From: Hirundichthys speculiger
Lineage: Eukaryota > Chordata > Actinopteri > Beloniformes > Exocoetidae
Direction: 5' to 3'
Length of the DNA: 64,000 bases
Assembly (NCBI GenBank): GCA_018398805.1
Contig: JAGFBZ010000853.1
Coordinates: forward strand, 436,501 to 500,500
This document shows, one piece after another, positions 34,251-46,700 of the stretch. The notes under the pieces are model-generated. The model made no database searches, was not told where the DNA came from, and saw only the letters and a list, made by a program, of their open reading frames with translations. The stretch's first letter is position 1; each line of letters opens with the position of its first letter. The position numbers were made by a program, and so were the translations under genes.

Positions 34251-36690
34251 GGGGGGGTAAGGCTTTTCTGACAACAAATTGAAAGAGAACAGTCAACAAG
34301 GCTCTGGAAGAGTTTTCTCCAAATAGAAGCTCACCTTTTTCCAGACGCTGCTCAGTGTGTGTGTTTGTCCTCCAATATGTCTCCCCATCCGGCCTTTCAG
34401 TCCTGTTAATTGGGTTTTTCAGTCCCCTAATTAACTCTGTCAGTGCAAGTTGGGCTGAACCAAAATGAGCCTCTATTGATCAATATCTGAAGCAGCTAAC
34501 TTATCCATCTGTCTACATGGGCAAGGACAATTAAATGAACAAAAGAAAAACGTGTAGTATTATCTCTGCATACTTTGTCTAGGTAAGAGGTTTTCTTTCT
34601 TTTGCATTTAAGCTTAGGAGACAACCAATAAGAATATATTTTATGAGTTGTATTACAACGATGGGCGGTGTGGAAAAATATAGATGCATACTGAGAAGTT
34701 GATAACTTTCTTTCTTTTAGAGTTGAGATATCCATCCTATCCATTATAGTTTGTACAGAATACTAAAGTACCAATATTAAAAGTAAAAAAGAAAACAAAG
34801 TATGGTTATGTGGATTTTTATTGTATAATTCTACCTCATTGAGTTTACGAGACTGATGTAGTTAACATATACGATTTATTTTTTCATTAGTAAAGTTTTT
34901 CCTACTAATGAAAAAGAAATGATGTAACTAATGAAAAATGTAAAACTCATGTATCCAAAAGAATATTTTAACTCATTAACACTCTTACTTTTACTAAATA
35001 AAGTATCTAAATTCTTGTCCCACGCTGTTTACAGTCTTTCTCTGTATTTATTTAAAGAGTTAGTTGTACACAGGATCATGACTGAAACTAGTCCTGCCAC
35101 TGCTGGTTAGCGGACGCTAACGACAGCTGTGATGACAGCAGCGGCTGACCATAATGATACACAGAGGACATGCCCATATTGTATGATTTAAGAAGCATAT
35201 CCATTACACACCACAGTCATCACACCTCCATACTCACATGCGCTCTCCAGACCACTGATGCCACATTGTGGGTTAACACCATCTGGTGCCCGATCAGGAA
35301 ACACCAGCTTTGCACAAGTCAGTGTCTCTAATTATCTATCTAGAGCAAAGGGAGGCCAATCCCCACTAATCTCCACAATGTGTTCTGCTTCCCATTCCCA
35401 CCTGTGCCCCAAATAAAGGGGGGCTTGTGGGTGGACTGGGGTCTCTGTGTCAAGGGACCAGGGACCAGGTGACGCAGCAGTGTCGGTCCCCACGACAGAA
35501 GCTCCACTGCTTGGTTTGGCTGGCAGCTGCCTCCCCCCACTGAGACATCCCACAGCTGACAATCCCCAGCACTGACAGGAGCCCTTTTCAGTGTCAATAG
35601 CCTCATATATTAGAACTAACCGCCTTTGTGGTGAGCGAAGGTGTCAGGCCTTTTTGGCCCGACAGTGCTTGTTACCATGATGAAATGTAGATTGAATGGA
35701 GGAGGTCTGTGTCCCAGGCACGAGAGCTTGGACTCCCCCTGCCTTTGTGTCCTACACATGGCTATTGTTCAAATCTATTCAGTTCTCTCAGGAGGAGGAG
35801 GTGGGGTGAGAGGGAAGTGGGTGAGAATGAGTTACATCTCTTCATTTCTCCCCTGATCTCCAACTCATCTGTCAGCCGTGGGAGGATAAGCATGTATTTT
35901 ACACGCTTGATTTGTTGCTAAGTGAGGGCCAGCCATTGCTGAGTTGTTTGACTAAATCATGTTCATGGCAATCAGTGTGTATTGTGTGCACATAGATATT
36001 TTCATGGTTTATTTGAATAATTATGTTTATAAAGCAGTTGAAATTTGACTTCTACCATTAATACAATAAAAACTGATTGCAAGGTTGTGGCAATATTATA
36101 TGGAAATATTCATTAAAGAAATTAGACTCTGTGTGGATTGAATTTACTTTTTTTTTTTTTTTTTTTTGAATGGCCATATTTTGTCCTCTAGTTAAATTTT
36201 GCCCTTTGTATGCCTATGTTCATGATCTTATGAGACAGTGACAAATGACTGGCCTCGAGCTGAGGACATGGCTGTGTCCCTCGCCTCCATCAAACAAAAG
36301 TGACGCGCCTTCCTGGCGCCTGTGTCATCCTTTCATCTCCTACACCCTGTTGAGGTGAAGATGGATTGTCCCCTGGCACATTCTGGTGTTTTGTCTCACC
36401 CTCCTGTCCCTTTTTAACCATTTTGAAGTTAGTCTGTCCAAATCTGGTTAGCAATGAATGGCATTCTCTCCTAAATTCAACAATTTTTCTACTATAAAAA
36501 TAATTTCAGAAGCCATTTTTTTAAGACCTTCATATTGTGTTGTTTTACTACTATGCCTTTATATCAATGTGTTTACAATTCTTGTTAAAAGATACACCCC
36601 ATGCAGAAATAAATATTACAGACAAATAAAATCTGACATGTTCATCCATGAAAAGAAAAAGAGAAAACAATAGTGATTTTTTTAAAACAA
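33995..36690. other. olig4 3' flank, no gene seen
   Basis: No exon is supported. Two blocks (34330-34460 and 35230-35900) are less AT-rich and carry TAATTA/TAATTG-type sites, unlike the AT-rich sequence around them. They are candidates for conserved regulatory DNA of olig4. Confidence 0.4.
34208..34257. repeat. A12-G30 homopolymer run
   Basis: Twelve A are followed by thirty G, a T and seven more G. Such a run may be an assembly-length artefact, and could form a G-quadruplex if real. Confidence 0.9.
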
Positions 36691-36694
36691 AATG

Positions 36695-36700
36695 TTTATT
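36695..36700 (-). promoter_or_regulatory. olig4 poly(A) signal candidate
   Basis: AATAAA on the minus strand about 270 nt past the olig4 stop codon, with T-rich sequence (A-rich on plus) around it. Best signal near the gene. Confidence 0.6.
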
Positions 36701-36971
36701 CAGTAAATATAGAAATCCTGCACAATATCATACATCTGTTTCCATTTATCACAATGTTTCATTACGACAGATATCAGATAAATTACAAACTTTGCCACTC
36801 TGATAAATCCCGGGTATTTAGAATAATGTCGTATAAACAAAGCAGAAAAGACAGTTGATAACAAATAGCAGCATTTTGTATGTACAGTATTTACATTCTC
36901 TGTCACCAGCCAGCATGTACGGTTTAGTTCATCGCAATCTAAAAACAGATGTCAGTTGTTAAGAGTCCTGC

Positions 36972-37739
36972 TCACTTGTTCATAGACAGGTTGTGTAAGG
37001 TGGAGGTGGTGGTGGGCAGAGGCTGGCACAGTGTGCATGGGCAGGGCATTCCAGGGAAATGCCTGTATGAGCTGCTGAGATGAAGCGGGTCTTTCAGGAG
37101 GCCTGGAACCGGGGCATGAAACCCCAGGAAGCTTGCTGAGGGAGGGGAGTGTGGAGCCGGAGCTGAAGAGGGAGAGGACGAGTGATGCTGAAGAGTGCTG
37201 CCTACCAGAGGATGCAGGGACTGGGACAGAGGATGCAGAGGGAGGTGGGCAGAAGTGGCTGCAGGGGTGATTGTGGGATGGGGAGCAGAGCGGCTCTGTG
37301 CAGCAGCACTGCTGCCATAAACATCCCCAACCAGTTTCTTCATTTCCTCCAGAGAGCTGGACAGCATAAGGATATAGTTACGAGCTAAAAGCAGGGTGGA
37401 GATTTTTGACAACTTGCGAACAGAAGGTCCATGAGCGTATGGCATAACCTCCCTCAGGCCGTCCATTGCCTGGTTCAGGTCATGCATCCTTTTCCTTTCC
37501 CGACTGTTGACTTTTAGCCTCAGGTCCTGCACCTCCTCCTTGGTGAGCTCAGACCTGCTTTTGGTCTTCTCGGCCCCATTGCAGCCTTCCATTCTGCCTT
37601 GGCTGATCTTGCTGTCTGCTCTGTCCTCCTGGCAGTATTTATGGAACATCTTGTTGGAGAAGAAACTCCCAGCAGCGTCGTCGACCACCAGGTCTGGGGA
37701 TGAGGAGCGGCTGCATGTGGAACCAGCATCAGAATCCAT
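36972..37739 (-). CDS. olig4: Oligodendrocyte transcription factor, Olig4-type
   Basis: One uninterrupted 255-residue frame; Olig coding regions are normally a single exon. The start [20 protein letters not shown] is characteristic of the Olig3/Olig4 branch and the only sensible ATG. Residues 75-137 form the basic helix-loop-helix: the basic region has [12 protein letters not shown], then helix 1 [10 protein letters not shown], the Olig-specific loop [13 protein letters not shown] and helix 2 [20 protein letters not shown]. The E-R-K-R residues that contact the E-box are intact. The C-terminal half is rich in Ser, Pro and His (about 150-225) and ends with the PCPCTLCQ motif (232-239) shared with Olig3. 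The N terminus is shorter than in Olig2, with no poly-Ser tract. Such factors act in the nucleus, as E-box-binding repressors in dorsal neural tube patterning. Olig4 is known from fish and frogs and absent from mammals; olig3 is the main alternative. Confidence 0.85.
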   Translation of the reverse strand: MDSDAGSTCSRSSSPDLVVDDAAGSFFSNKMFHKYCQEDRADSKISQGRMEGCNGAEKTKSRSELTKEEVQDLRLKVNSRERKRMHDLNQAMDGLREVMPYAHGPSVRKLSKISTLLLARNYILMLSSSLEEMKKLVGDVYGSSAAAQSRSAPHPTITPAATSAHLPLHPLSQSLHPLVGSTLQHHSSSPSSAPAPHSPPSASFLGFHAPVPGLLKDPLHLSSSYRHFPGMPCPCTLCQPLPTTTSTLHNLSMNK

Positions 37740-37965
37740 TTTAGATGAAAATCAGTGGGAATTAAAACAGATATATATATATTTAAATGTATATAGATAT
37801 ATCAATAGATATACAGCAAAAGAGCTTGAGTTCAAATGCTACGGCGGCTTTCGTCAATTTTTAGTGTTCTCGAGAACTCCACAGAGTCTATGCCTTTCAG
37901 TCTGATGATCCGTCTGTGCACCGGCATGAGAGTCTAAACTGTCATCCCATGGGCCCACTGGGGTG

Positions 37966-37973
37966 TATTTATA
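37966..37973 (-). promoter_or_regulatory. olig4 TATA box candidate
   Basis: TATAAATA on the minus strand, 227 bp upstream of the olig4 ATG, within a ggcaaTATAAATAcacccc context. It would put the transcription start near 37940 and give a 5' UTR of about 200 nt. The alternating AT stretch at 37770-37816 lies inside that UTR and is not a better match. Confidence 0.55.
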
Positions 37974-37989
37974 TTGCCAACACCACAAA

Positions 37990-40900
37990 GGGAACAATAA
38001 GCTGCATAATGAGACACTTAGGGCCACAGCCAATTGCAGAAAGGACACACTTTCACCTCCCTCTCACCCCTCCTTCCTGAAGCCCCCACATCACCCTCCC
38101 ACACCCACTTTAACTCACTTTATGTTGATGAGTCCCCGACACATTAACCAAAACAGAGGTATGTTCTCACAGTGTCTTAAGCTGTAAATATACGGAGTTA
38201 ACCATGTTTGTTAAAACTTTCATCAAAGGCTGCTGGTATGTGGTTGATGATCAAACTTTTTTTCATTTTATATTGACTTTAAATAAATTGAAAGTTACAG
38301 TGTTAGTCACTGAGTTCAACAGGCCACTGTTTTTATTACGGTTTTCCACGACACCAGATAGATGATGCCTTCGAGGTCTGATTTACATATGGCATCCACA
38401 AGACACTTTGGAGAAAGGCACAAGGCACCATATGAGGTGCTTAAACATGTAAAGAGCAGCGTTAATAGCAGACTTGGTACAATTCAACCAGGAGCTTAAG
38501 ACAAAAGGGGTCAGATATATTTGACTCAGCTCCCCAAACAGTCTGTGAAATTCACATCACTGTCACTGGAAGGGGTCCCTCAGTTGAGGAGGAGGTAGTT
38601 AAAAAGATACTAAAGAAGTGGGCGCAGCATTGTTCTCCCCTAATGCAACCATAAAGCTTCTTTCATAAACACTTTCTTATTTTTACAGTACTTTTTTCAC
38701 ATGGGGAACAGTTTAGAAAAAGTATGAAGAAAACATCTTCCTTTTTTTGTCAGCTGGAGAGATTTGTGATATATAAATCCCTTTAAAGCTTTATGACCAT
38801 CCATATATCTGTTGATTTCATCTTGATTCTCTGGATATTTGTGACGTTCAGGGGCTGGATTTCACCACTGAAGCTCACTATTTCCTGCCTCCTCTGGACC
38901 AGTTAAATCTTCCAGTGAGGCAGCACGAGAGTAGTAGGACATCAAGGAGAAGCATAGAATGCATTTCTACACATTGTTAAGCAGAAAAAAAAAATGCAAA
39001 AAGAATCCTTGGATTGATGCATTGTAGTTATTTGTGCTGGAGTACAGCTTCTACAGGCTGGAGTACAGGTGTCTTTGTCGTAGCTCTTTGTGCAGCTATG
39101 ACTGTCCTAAAAACTGGCGGATCCTATTACAGTTTCATTTCAATCTAGCTTTAAGGTAAAATATAATTTTACTCTTATGAAACAAACTATGGGTCAGTGA
39201 CCATGGGGTACAAAAGGCATTTGACAAAACATTAATTAAAAAAAAAAAAATTGTGTTTTTTTATATTGTTCTCAAACATATTAAATCTCAAAAATATACA
39301 CAACAGGCACATTACTTTTAATCTTTTGGGGAAGAAAAATCAAACAAAATGGCAATGCAGCACTGTCAAGACATAATAAACACAACAGTAGTTGCCAAAT
39401 GGAAACAAAGTTTTAAGAAAGAAGGCACAAAAACATCTAATTCCTTTGGTCCTGTACGACTGAAAAATGCAGAGGGATCTTATGAATTTAAGAATTATTC
39501 TTCAATGTCAGTCAATTCTGAGGAAGTTTATCATCCAGAAATAGAAACAGCTGATCCTTAGGAGCACAAGCTGACCTGATCCCAGCCAACCAGATGTGGG
39601 ACAATGTGGTACTTCTATCCATAGCATTGTACCAGTGCTAAAAGATAATCTAAGACTATGCTTTAATGGGAAAAAAAAAAAAACTTGGACACACTTATAG
39701 ACTTTGCTCATTATGTTCGAGGGTTTTAACATTATAAAGACTTTCTTTTAACTTGTCTGGAATATGCTGGTGTAGCAGCAGATGACTCGTCTTTATGCTA
39801 ATAAAAATCAAGGCTCTCTGGTGTCCAGTAACTGATAGACAGTTGGAAATGTTTTGCAGTGGCATGATTCTGAGCATCTGAAACTGATGAGAATGTGAAA
39901 TATGACAAATATGGTGCGTTTTGGTCACTATGGAGTTGTGCCATAGGTTTACCTCTGATGTGAGATTGTGAGTGAACTAAGGTGATGACAGGTTAATCAG
40001 GTTCACTTGACCAACAAGTGTACACTTTGACATCAAACACAGCTGATACGATGAGAGTCTTCGTTTTTTTTTTTTTTTTTTACAGTAATTTGATAAAAGG
40101 AAAATCCTTGAAAGGTAAATGTTCTGCCAACATGATCTCATGACAGAACATATAATAGCTTCAGTGATCCACAGCCCACAACTTTGCTTTTTCACAAAAA
40201 AGTAAAAAAAAAAAAAAAAAAAAATGTCCCATCCCAGGAAGGGTGTGGATAGTATAAGACTATAGGTGTTCATACAATAGGCTAATTTTCTACTTTGCTT
40301 TCATTCATGAATGGATATGATTTGGAGGTTAGAACACACACTTAGGTATGAATCAGGATATTTGGTTAGGGTGGTTAGGGTCAGAAAAACACTTTTCATG
40401 TTTCAGGATTCATGGATTGCACGTGATTACAATCACGAAAGGTTCCATATATGAAAACCAAAGCTTATGAATTTTAATCCAAAATTGTAACACTACTGTG
40501 TTTTAGATATGGACAAATGTGCCGATTTCTTATTTTCCTACAGACTGGAAACATTTCTTTACCCACAAGAACAAATTAAGGGTAAGTAAAATGAATCACT
40601 TCATATTACATGAAACCACTCCTTTGATTTCTAAATTTGAAAATACAGACTTGGTTGTTTCTGAATAACAATGAACTTCACACTGGCTTACACATCACTC
40701 TCTGTGTGATCTCACAGCCAGAAGTCCTCCTAAATCCACTCCGCTCATGGACCCAACAGAAAAGTTGGGAGTAGAATCAAGAGGGCCCTCAGGACTCCAC
40801 ACCAGAGCTCCATCAGGGGGCCCAGCAGGGTGCTTTGGTTGAGCCAATATTCAATGATATTATAATTGGGGAAACCTTGAAAGCCAACATGAGCCATTTA

Positions 40901-43900
40901 TTTGGAGCATATGGATTCTCCTATCGTTAGGCGCTGAGCCAACATGGCTGCAAGACTCTCATCTTCTAATTGGGTCAGGTCCTAATTAACTATGTTGGAC
41001 ACAATGGTCTGGACTTCATTCTTTTCAAACCTTTCAGACCTTTTACTGGCTGGCTCTCAGCCAGAGATTTCACACTTCAAAGAAAAGAAAAACGATCCAA
41101 ATGTGTCTTTAATAAATAAATCTCAAAGGCTGCTGGTTGACTGCATATGACGTTAGATTAGTACGATTGTCATTCATATAAAATGAATGAGCATATATAA
41201 AACATCAAAGAGAAAACATCTCCGAGTGTTTTTTTTTTTTCATCAAACTAAAATCAATAAGAGCATATAGAAGGGGCTGTTAAGGACTAGCCGAATAATG
41301 GAGCGTAATCAGTTCTTCTTTTACTCCATTATTGTATTCATGAGCCACAATAATCTTTTTCTTCTCATCATTCTTATTCTTATTCATGTGTTTACAGAAG
41401 CAACAGGCCACACAAGGGTCTCTGAGCTTTGCATTTTACAAATGAAAGCATAGCCACCCTCCATGTTTCCAAATAATCCTTCAGTTTTTAACCCTGCATT
41501 AGAGTGTTTGACTTTTTTCTCTGAATGTCACCTTTCAGGACCCTTCATCCATTTCTGGGTTCTGAGAGAGACCTTTTTCAGGCTTTGGAGACCCGATTTC
41601 TGCTGTCTCACAGAGTGCACTCCAATGAAAGTGCTCAGGTGACCAGAAAATGAGGGCATTATCACAGGCATATGCTTGTAGTGACAGAGGATCAGGCAAG
41701 ATTAGGGTCTATCATGGCTCAATAAAGAGATAAGCTGAAGAGCAAACCTGTGCTGTGTACCATAAGGCCTCCTTCACTCTCTGGTGGTCATTGTTTAACG
41801 GGATCAGTAGCTAGATCTTCTGTAGACACACCAAGCTTTAATCTAACCATGTGGCCCTGAGCAAAGCCTGTACAGGACAAACAACAGCCTTGTGATTCCA
41901 CACTTTTTCCCAATGTCGCTTTGCATATCAAGATTTCTGAGATCATAACAGGAGCCCATGTGAGGGCTTTATCTGTACATCTGGGTTTCCCTCTGAGTAC
42001 CGAGGTCTGGGGTGAGCGATATAAAATGTTTCACAAAGTGTCTGAACAAGTGTTTCTAAGAACAAGGGGTGGGGCCCTTTGTTATCACTGCTGGGACAAA
42101 CTGCTCGGTGATTTATTCATTTACACTGCCTGAAACAATTGCATTATCTCGGCCACAACAAAAAGACACAAAGGAGGTAAGAAAAACCCCTAGGATGTTT
42201 ATGAGTCACTAAAGACTCCAATAACTTTCCCCTTCATTTTTAAGGGGCCATGGAGGATTGCATGCTGTGGAAGGCTGCAGGGCGAGAGGAGTCAGGAGGC
42301 ATCCAGGCGCAGGGAGAGATGCTGATTATGGGCGGGATGAAAAGAGTCAAGGCCCTGTCCTCTGGAGCTGAATGGGGCTCGGTCAGCAGGCTATCCCATA
42401 CACCGACCTGCTCCATGCTGCTAAAACTTCATAAATTACCCCACAATTACCCCGGGGGGGAAACACTGAGGGAGGACAGACTGGCAGAAAAAAGGGGAGA
42501 GAGTGAAAGGGGACAGAGAAGGAACCGGTTGCCAAGCAGACCGTCATCAGGAGGTGGAGGAACCAGCTCCAGATGTTGGCCTTCAGGTTCTCTGGAACTA
42601 GGATGATAGGGGCTTCCAGATAACTGTCACCACCGAACAAATATTCAATTTTCATCTGTGACTTTTTACGACATTAGACACAAGGAATAATTGCAATTTT
42701 TTTTAGTGTTCAGCCCCTGAGTCAGTATGTTTTTGTAAGTTTTCCCGTTATTTTAGGTAGATATAACTGCAAAGTTGGCATAACTTTGCTTAACTGTAAT
42801 GTAAAAATACTGTTGTAAAAGAACAATGAGGTATTTAACATAATCCAATTAATCAATTTCTGACATGGTGTTACCATTTCATCACGTTGTCCTGCTTCTA
42901 ATCAAGTAGCTTTGGATGGAAAAGGCTTAATAAAGTATTTTTTAACACCGGAGCTAACCTAAATATCAGAGGTAGTGAATGTAAACACACAGTAAAGATG
43001 AAAGTGAAATGAAAGTAAGTATTCTCTAAAAGGAGATGCCCGCCTCTCCTAACCATCTCTTCTTAAAACTGGAAACAGTCCTTTACATGAATAAACAGAA
43101 TACATTTCATGACAGTTTTGCGCAGACTTACATGGCTGCTGGATATTTGTGTTGTATAAATTAAACATGAAACTTGTAAATATCAAGTGCCAAGTGTACA
43201 CATCACAAAATGCATCTAATTCCCATGTATCTAACTTAAAGGCTAAAGATATTTGAAGGGTTTAGAGTGATATGGAGTTACCTGTCAGGGTTGTGAAACT
43301 CCAAGACAAACCCTTTTAGCTTCAACATTTTGTCATTGAAGCATAGTAAATGATTTTTATGAATGTGAATGTTTTATTCATTGAGAAACAACACTAAAGA
43401 ATACAGAGGCTATCATCATTGCAAATATTGCTTTTAAACCAAAAAGACAGTGCCAATAAACACAAACATCTTTGAGGATACTTTGCTGCAGAATGACACT
43501 AAAACAGTTGCTATGTGAATTTCAGTCAGTCAGAAAACATGAGAGGCTACGAGCCTGTACAGATACACACACTATAGCACATTAAGTCTGTCTAGCAAGT
43601 ATTGTGTTGGTCACACTTTTGAACAGTTGGCACCTCTTTAGTGCATGGGAGGGGGGGGGCTTTGTGTCAGCGATCTGCTGACTTCTGCTGCTCCCCCCCC
43701 CCGTCTCCTTTCTTCCCCCAGTTGCTGTGTTATCCAGTCTGATAGAACTGGAGGAACTCGCTGTCCAATAATCTCCCTCCCAGAAGCCCAAGCACGACTC
43801 CCGCCTTTCATCATCGCCATTGTTTCAGTCTGTTACCTCTAGGTTGTGCTCTTTTACCACGGCAACAGCCCCCCCACCCACCTTCCCCGTCCCATCTGTG

Positions 43901-44640
43901 GGTAGGCCTGCCATGTGTCTATTCATAAGGGTGCCGGCGGCAACAGCACTGTATGTGGAAAGTACATGATGCACTCCTTTTGTGTTGGGCTCAGTCCTCA
44001 GCTACTTACCGCTGACCTCGGGGTCACCATGCACAATAACCTGAGCGTTGGTGGCCACTGGCTATCCTCATTGGCCAGTGATTGACGAGCTGATAAATGG
44101 TGAGTGTGAGCGTGTCTGTGCCCACATATGTTGAGTTAGAATACAGCTTCTGCAGGCCCGCTGAGTCAAGTGTGTCTGTTTTGTTAGTATTTGTCCTTTC
44201 AAGGCATCAGTGCATGGGAGGTTTGTGTCACATCATTGGCTTTTAGCTTGATGTAATAAAATTAACTGTAAGCATTGCTCAATGGGCACACACCATGACT
44301 AGACATTAAATTGCAAAAGTGGCCCTAGTGGAGCTGTTCTGCAATATATCATGTCTTTTCCGTATCTTTGTGGTCATTCAAATATTTTACTTCACATCAT
44401 TTGCTTAATATCATGCTATATGCCTTTAGACTGTCATTTTTTTCATAATGTTATTTATTCCCTTACCTCTCCTACCCCAGCTTGTCTCTTCACCTCCTGT
44501 CACCACATACATACATTCCCCCTACAAGCCGCTCAAGGGGCTCAGGTGGATGATTACGGACCCACATTAAATCTTAATTCACATATTGTTGGATCTGAAT
44601 ACTAATGAGGAGATCTGCTTCTGTGGCACATTGTCATTCA
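37990..44640. other. olig4 5' flank, no gene seen
   Basis: About 6.6 kb with no supported exon. It holds A/T homopolymers (39240, 39668, 40065, 40205, 41230) and long stretches free of recognisable transposons, which is unusual for this window. Candidate regulatory blocks by composition and TAAT-type sites: 40690-41100, 41275-41400, 42240-42640 and 43640-44110. Confidence 0.4.
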
Positions 44641-44644
44641 TTTC

Positions 44645-44720
44645 TTTTTCAATTCACATTTATTAGTATCGTGCCAATTCACAACAAAAGTCATCTCCAA
44701 GGCACAGCATGACTGTTACA
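44645..44720 (+). repeat. Dispersed repeat fragment (same type as 11512)
   Basis: The phrase tcaattcacatttattagta, followed by tcgtgccaattcacaacaaa and ctccaaggcacagcatgac, is a degenerate copy of the repeat at 11512. Confidence 0.45.
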
Positions 44721-45046
44721 TGAACACGTCTTGTTGTAGTGTCTTACGTCTGTCTATCATTTGTGAGTAATAGATGCAGGAATAAACACACATTGACTCA
44801 AAAAAACAAAATATGGTTTACAAACATATTGTGGTTGTTCTTTTCTGCTTCACTGAAAAAAAAACAGGCTGTGACATGATTAATGGACACCCTGTTGTGG
44901 ATGTTGATAAGGTATAAAGACGTTCATAAAACAACATCTCTGATTATTTCACAGCGGTTACATTTAAGGCACAAAGGAAAACACCCTGGATGGCTTGGCA
45001 ATATGTCTACGGTGTAACTTTCCCCTTACCTGATGACAGCTGGGAT

Positions 45047-45265
45047 TGGATGGATGGATGGATGGATGGATGGATGGATGGATGGATGGATGGATGGATG
45101 GATAGATGGATGGATGGATGGATGGATAGATGGATGGATGAAGATGGATGGATGGATGGATGGATGGATGGATGGATGGATAGATGGATGGATGGATGGA
45201 TGGATAGATGGATGGATAGATGGATGGGTGGATGGATGGATGGATGGATGGATGGATGGATGGAT
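45047..45265. repeat. (GGAT)n microsatellite
   Basis: About 55 tetranucleotide units with occasional GATA replacements and one AAGAT interruption. The sequence just before it (gatgacagctgggattggat) matches the tail of the dispersed family seen at 15405, whose copies end in GGATGG. The array therefore likely grew from such a tail. All open frames across it are artefacts. Confidence 0.95.
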
Positions 45266-45586
45266 TCCACATTAGAACATGTGAAGGAGAATTGAGAGTC
45301 CACACTCCACCTTAGACGTCAGTGGAAGTGAAAAAATCATATGTGTATCCTCTAAATTAACTTTGATGGTTTACTTTTGTTCAGTAGATTTGTTGACTAA
45401 TTATGTGATTTGTTTCTTTTCTCATACAATAAAAGTACATTTACATTTAGTTGTGACCATAACCTGCTTTAAACTACATTTATGTACATTGGGATTATGT
45501 TTTTTGTTACTTTTGCTATACGTTATATATTACATTTCCATACCTTTATTTTTATTGGAGTTTCATTTCCAGCACACCTTCTATAC

Positions 45587-46099
45587 CAGTGGTCCCCTAA
45601 CCCCCGGGCCGCGACCGGTACAGGGCCGCGCAAGAAAATGTATTATCTGAGTCTGAAGAAGCTTTTATTTTGAAAAATCTTTTATTTTGAAAAATGACCG
45701 GTTTCTCTCGGCCACATCTCAGGCACTTGAGCGCCAAAATGTAACCCAGCAAGCAAAATGAGTTTAAGAAAAAAACAGACGTCTTTGGCAAGTTTCCTTG
45801 TGAAGGGGAAAATGCACAGTGAAGAGACAGAAGAACAGCCTACAACTTCCAAGACAAAGAAAGCTTTTAACACACAATACCAGGAGTCCTACTTGAAATA
45901 TGGATTTATCACCACAGGTGATTCCCACGTACCAGTGGGAGTTTTTTTTTTTTTTTTTTTTTTATTTAATTTAATGGGTACAGAGGATGTTACCAGAGAC
46001 TTTGATGTTATACTTATGTTACGTTATTGGTGTAATATAACGAGGAAGCCCCCTCCCCCCCAAAACGTGGATTGGTAACAAAAAGGTTGGGGACCACTG
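45587..46099 (+). mobile_element. hAT element with N-terminal transposase fragment
   Basis: The 513-bp element has inverted ends, CAGTGGTCCCCTAACCCCCG at the left and GGTTGGGGACCACTG at the right. They are flanked by ttctatac and ttctgtac, an 8-bp duplication with one change. Inside, a plus-strand frame from 45758 starts MSLRKKQTSLASFLVKGK and includes YQESYLKYGFITTGDSHVP. That is the N-terminal region of fish ZBED-like hAT transposases, in which a KY..GF..TGD motif precedes the first cysteines. The rest of the transposase is deleted. Confidence 0.88.
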
Positions 46100-46424
46100 T
46101 TCTGTACCCCTTTTTTTTATTTTTGCATGTTTTTTTTTTTGCTTGTTTTTATTTGATTTTGAATCCTATCTTTCTAATTACTTTTAAAATATGTATACAG
46201 TCTACAGCTTGGCATAAGATCATTACACTCACCTTTGATTTCACTGACTGTGATGGTGAATTGTAGGTAACACATTAAAGAGAAGTGTTGTGCTAGCCCA
46301 AATGGGAATATATTTTTACATCGGCATGGCTCACACAGTTATGCCAAAGAACACTCAGCAGGTTTATTTTCATATCATTTTGCACAAGGCAATTTAAAAT
46401 GCTGCATCAGAATGCAGTAAAACA

Positions 46425-46700
46425 ATGTACACTGTGTGCAAAATTATTACAAAATTTGTATTTCTCTGGATCAGTTGGATTGATGAGCAAATATTGTAAT
46501 AATAATATAATATAAAAAAAAAATCCAAAACATTACTGCATCTGAAACAAGCATGTTTCACAAAGGAAAAGTTAGATCTGTCTTTCTCAGAAAACCACAT
46601 ATGGTACATGTCCACATTTATCAGGCAACTGCCTTACAGAAATCATTTTCTCAGCATGCACATTTTAAAAAAAAGGTGTAGGAACACAAACATACAACTT
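46425..46700. repeat. Probable DNA transposon end fragment
   Basis: The phrase actgtgtgcaaaattattac and, 130 bp on, cacaaaggaaaagttagatc with tttctcagaaaaccacat, look like a decayed fish DNA element of the kind with a gtgcaaaattattagg-type terminus. Borders and family are not resolved. Confidence 0.4.

Noticed and set aside
37770..37816. Alternating AT stretch upstream of olig4 as a promoter
   Set aside because: It is too close to the ATG and is a simple repeat; the TATAAATA at 37966 is a better candidate.
44964..45305. Long repetitive frames (HPSI and GWMD repeats) on both strands
   Set aside because: They are readings of the GGAT microsatellite; a real repeat protein would not be open in several frames on both strands.
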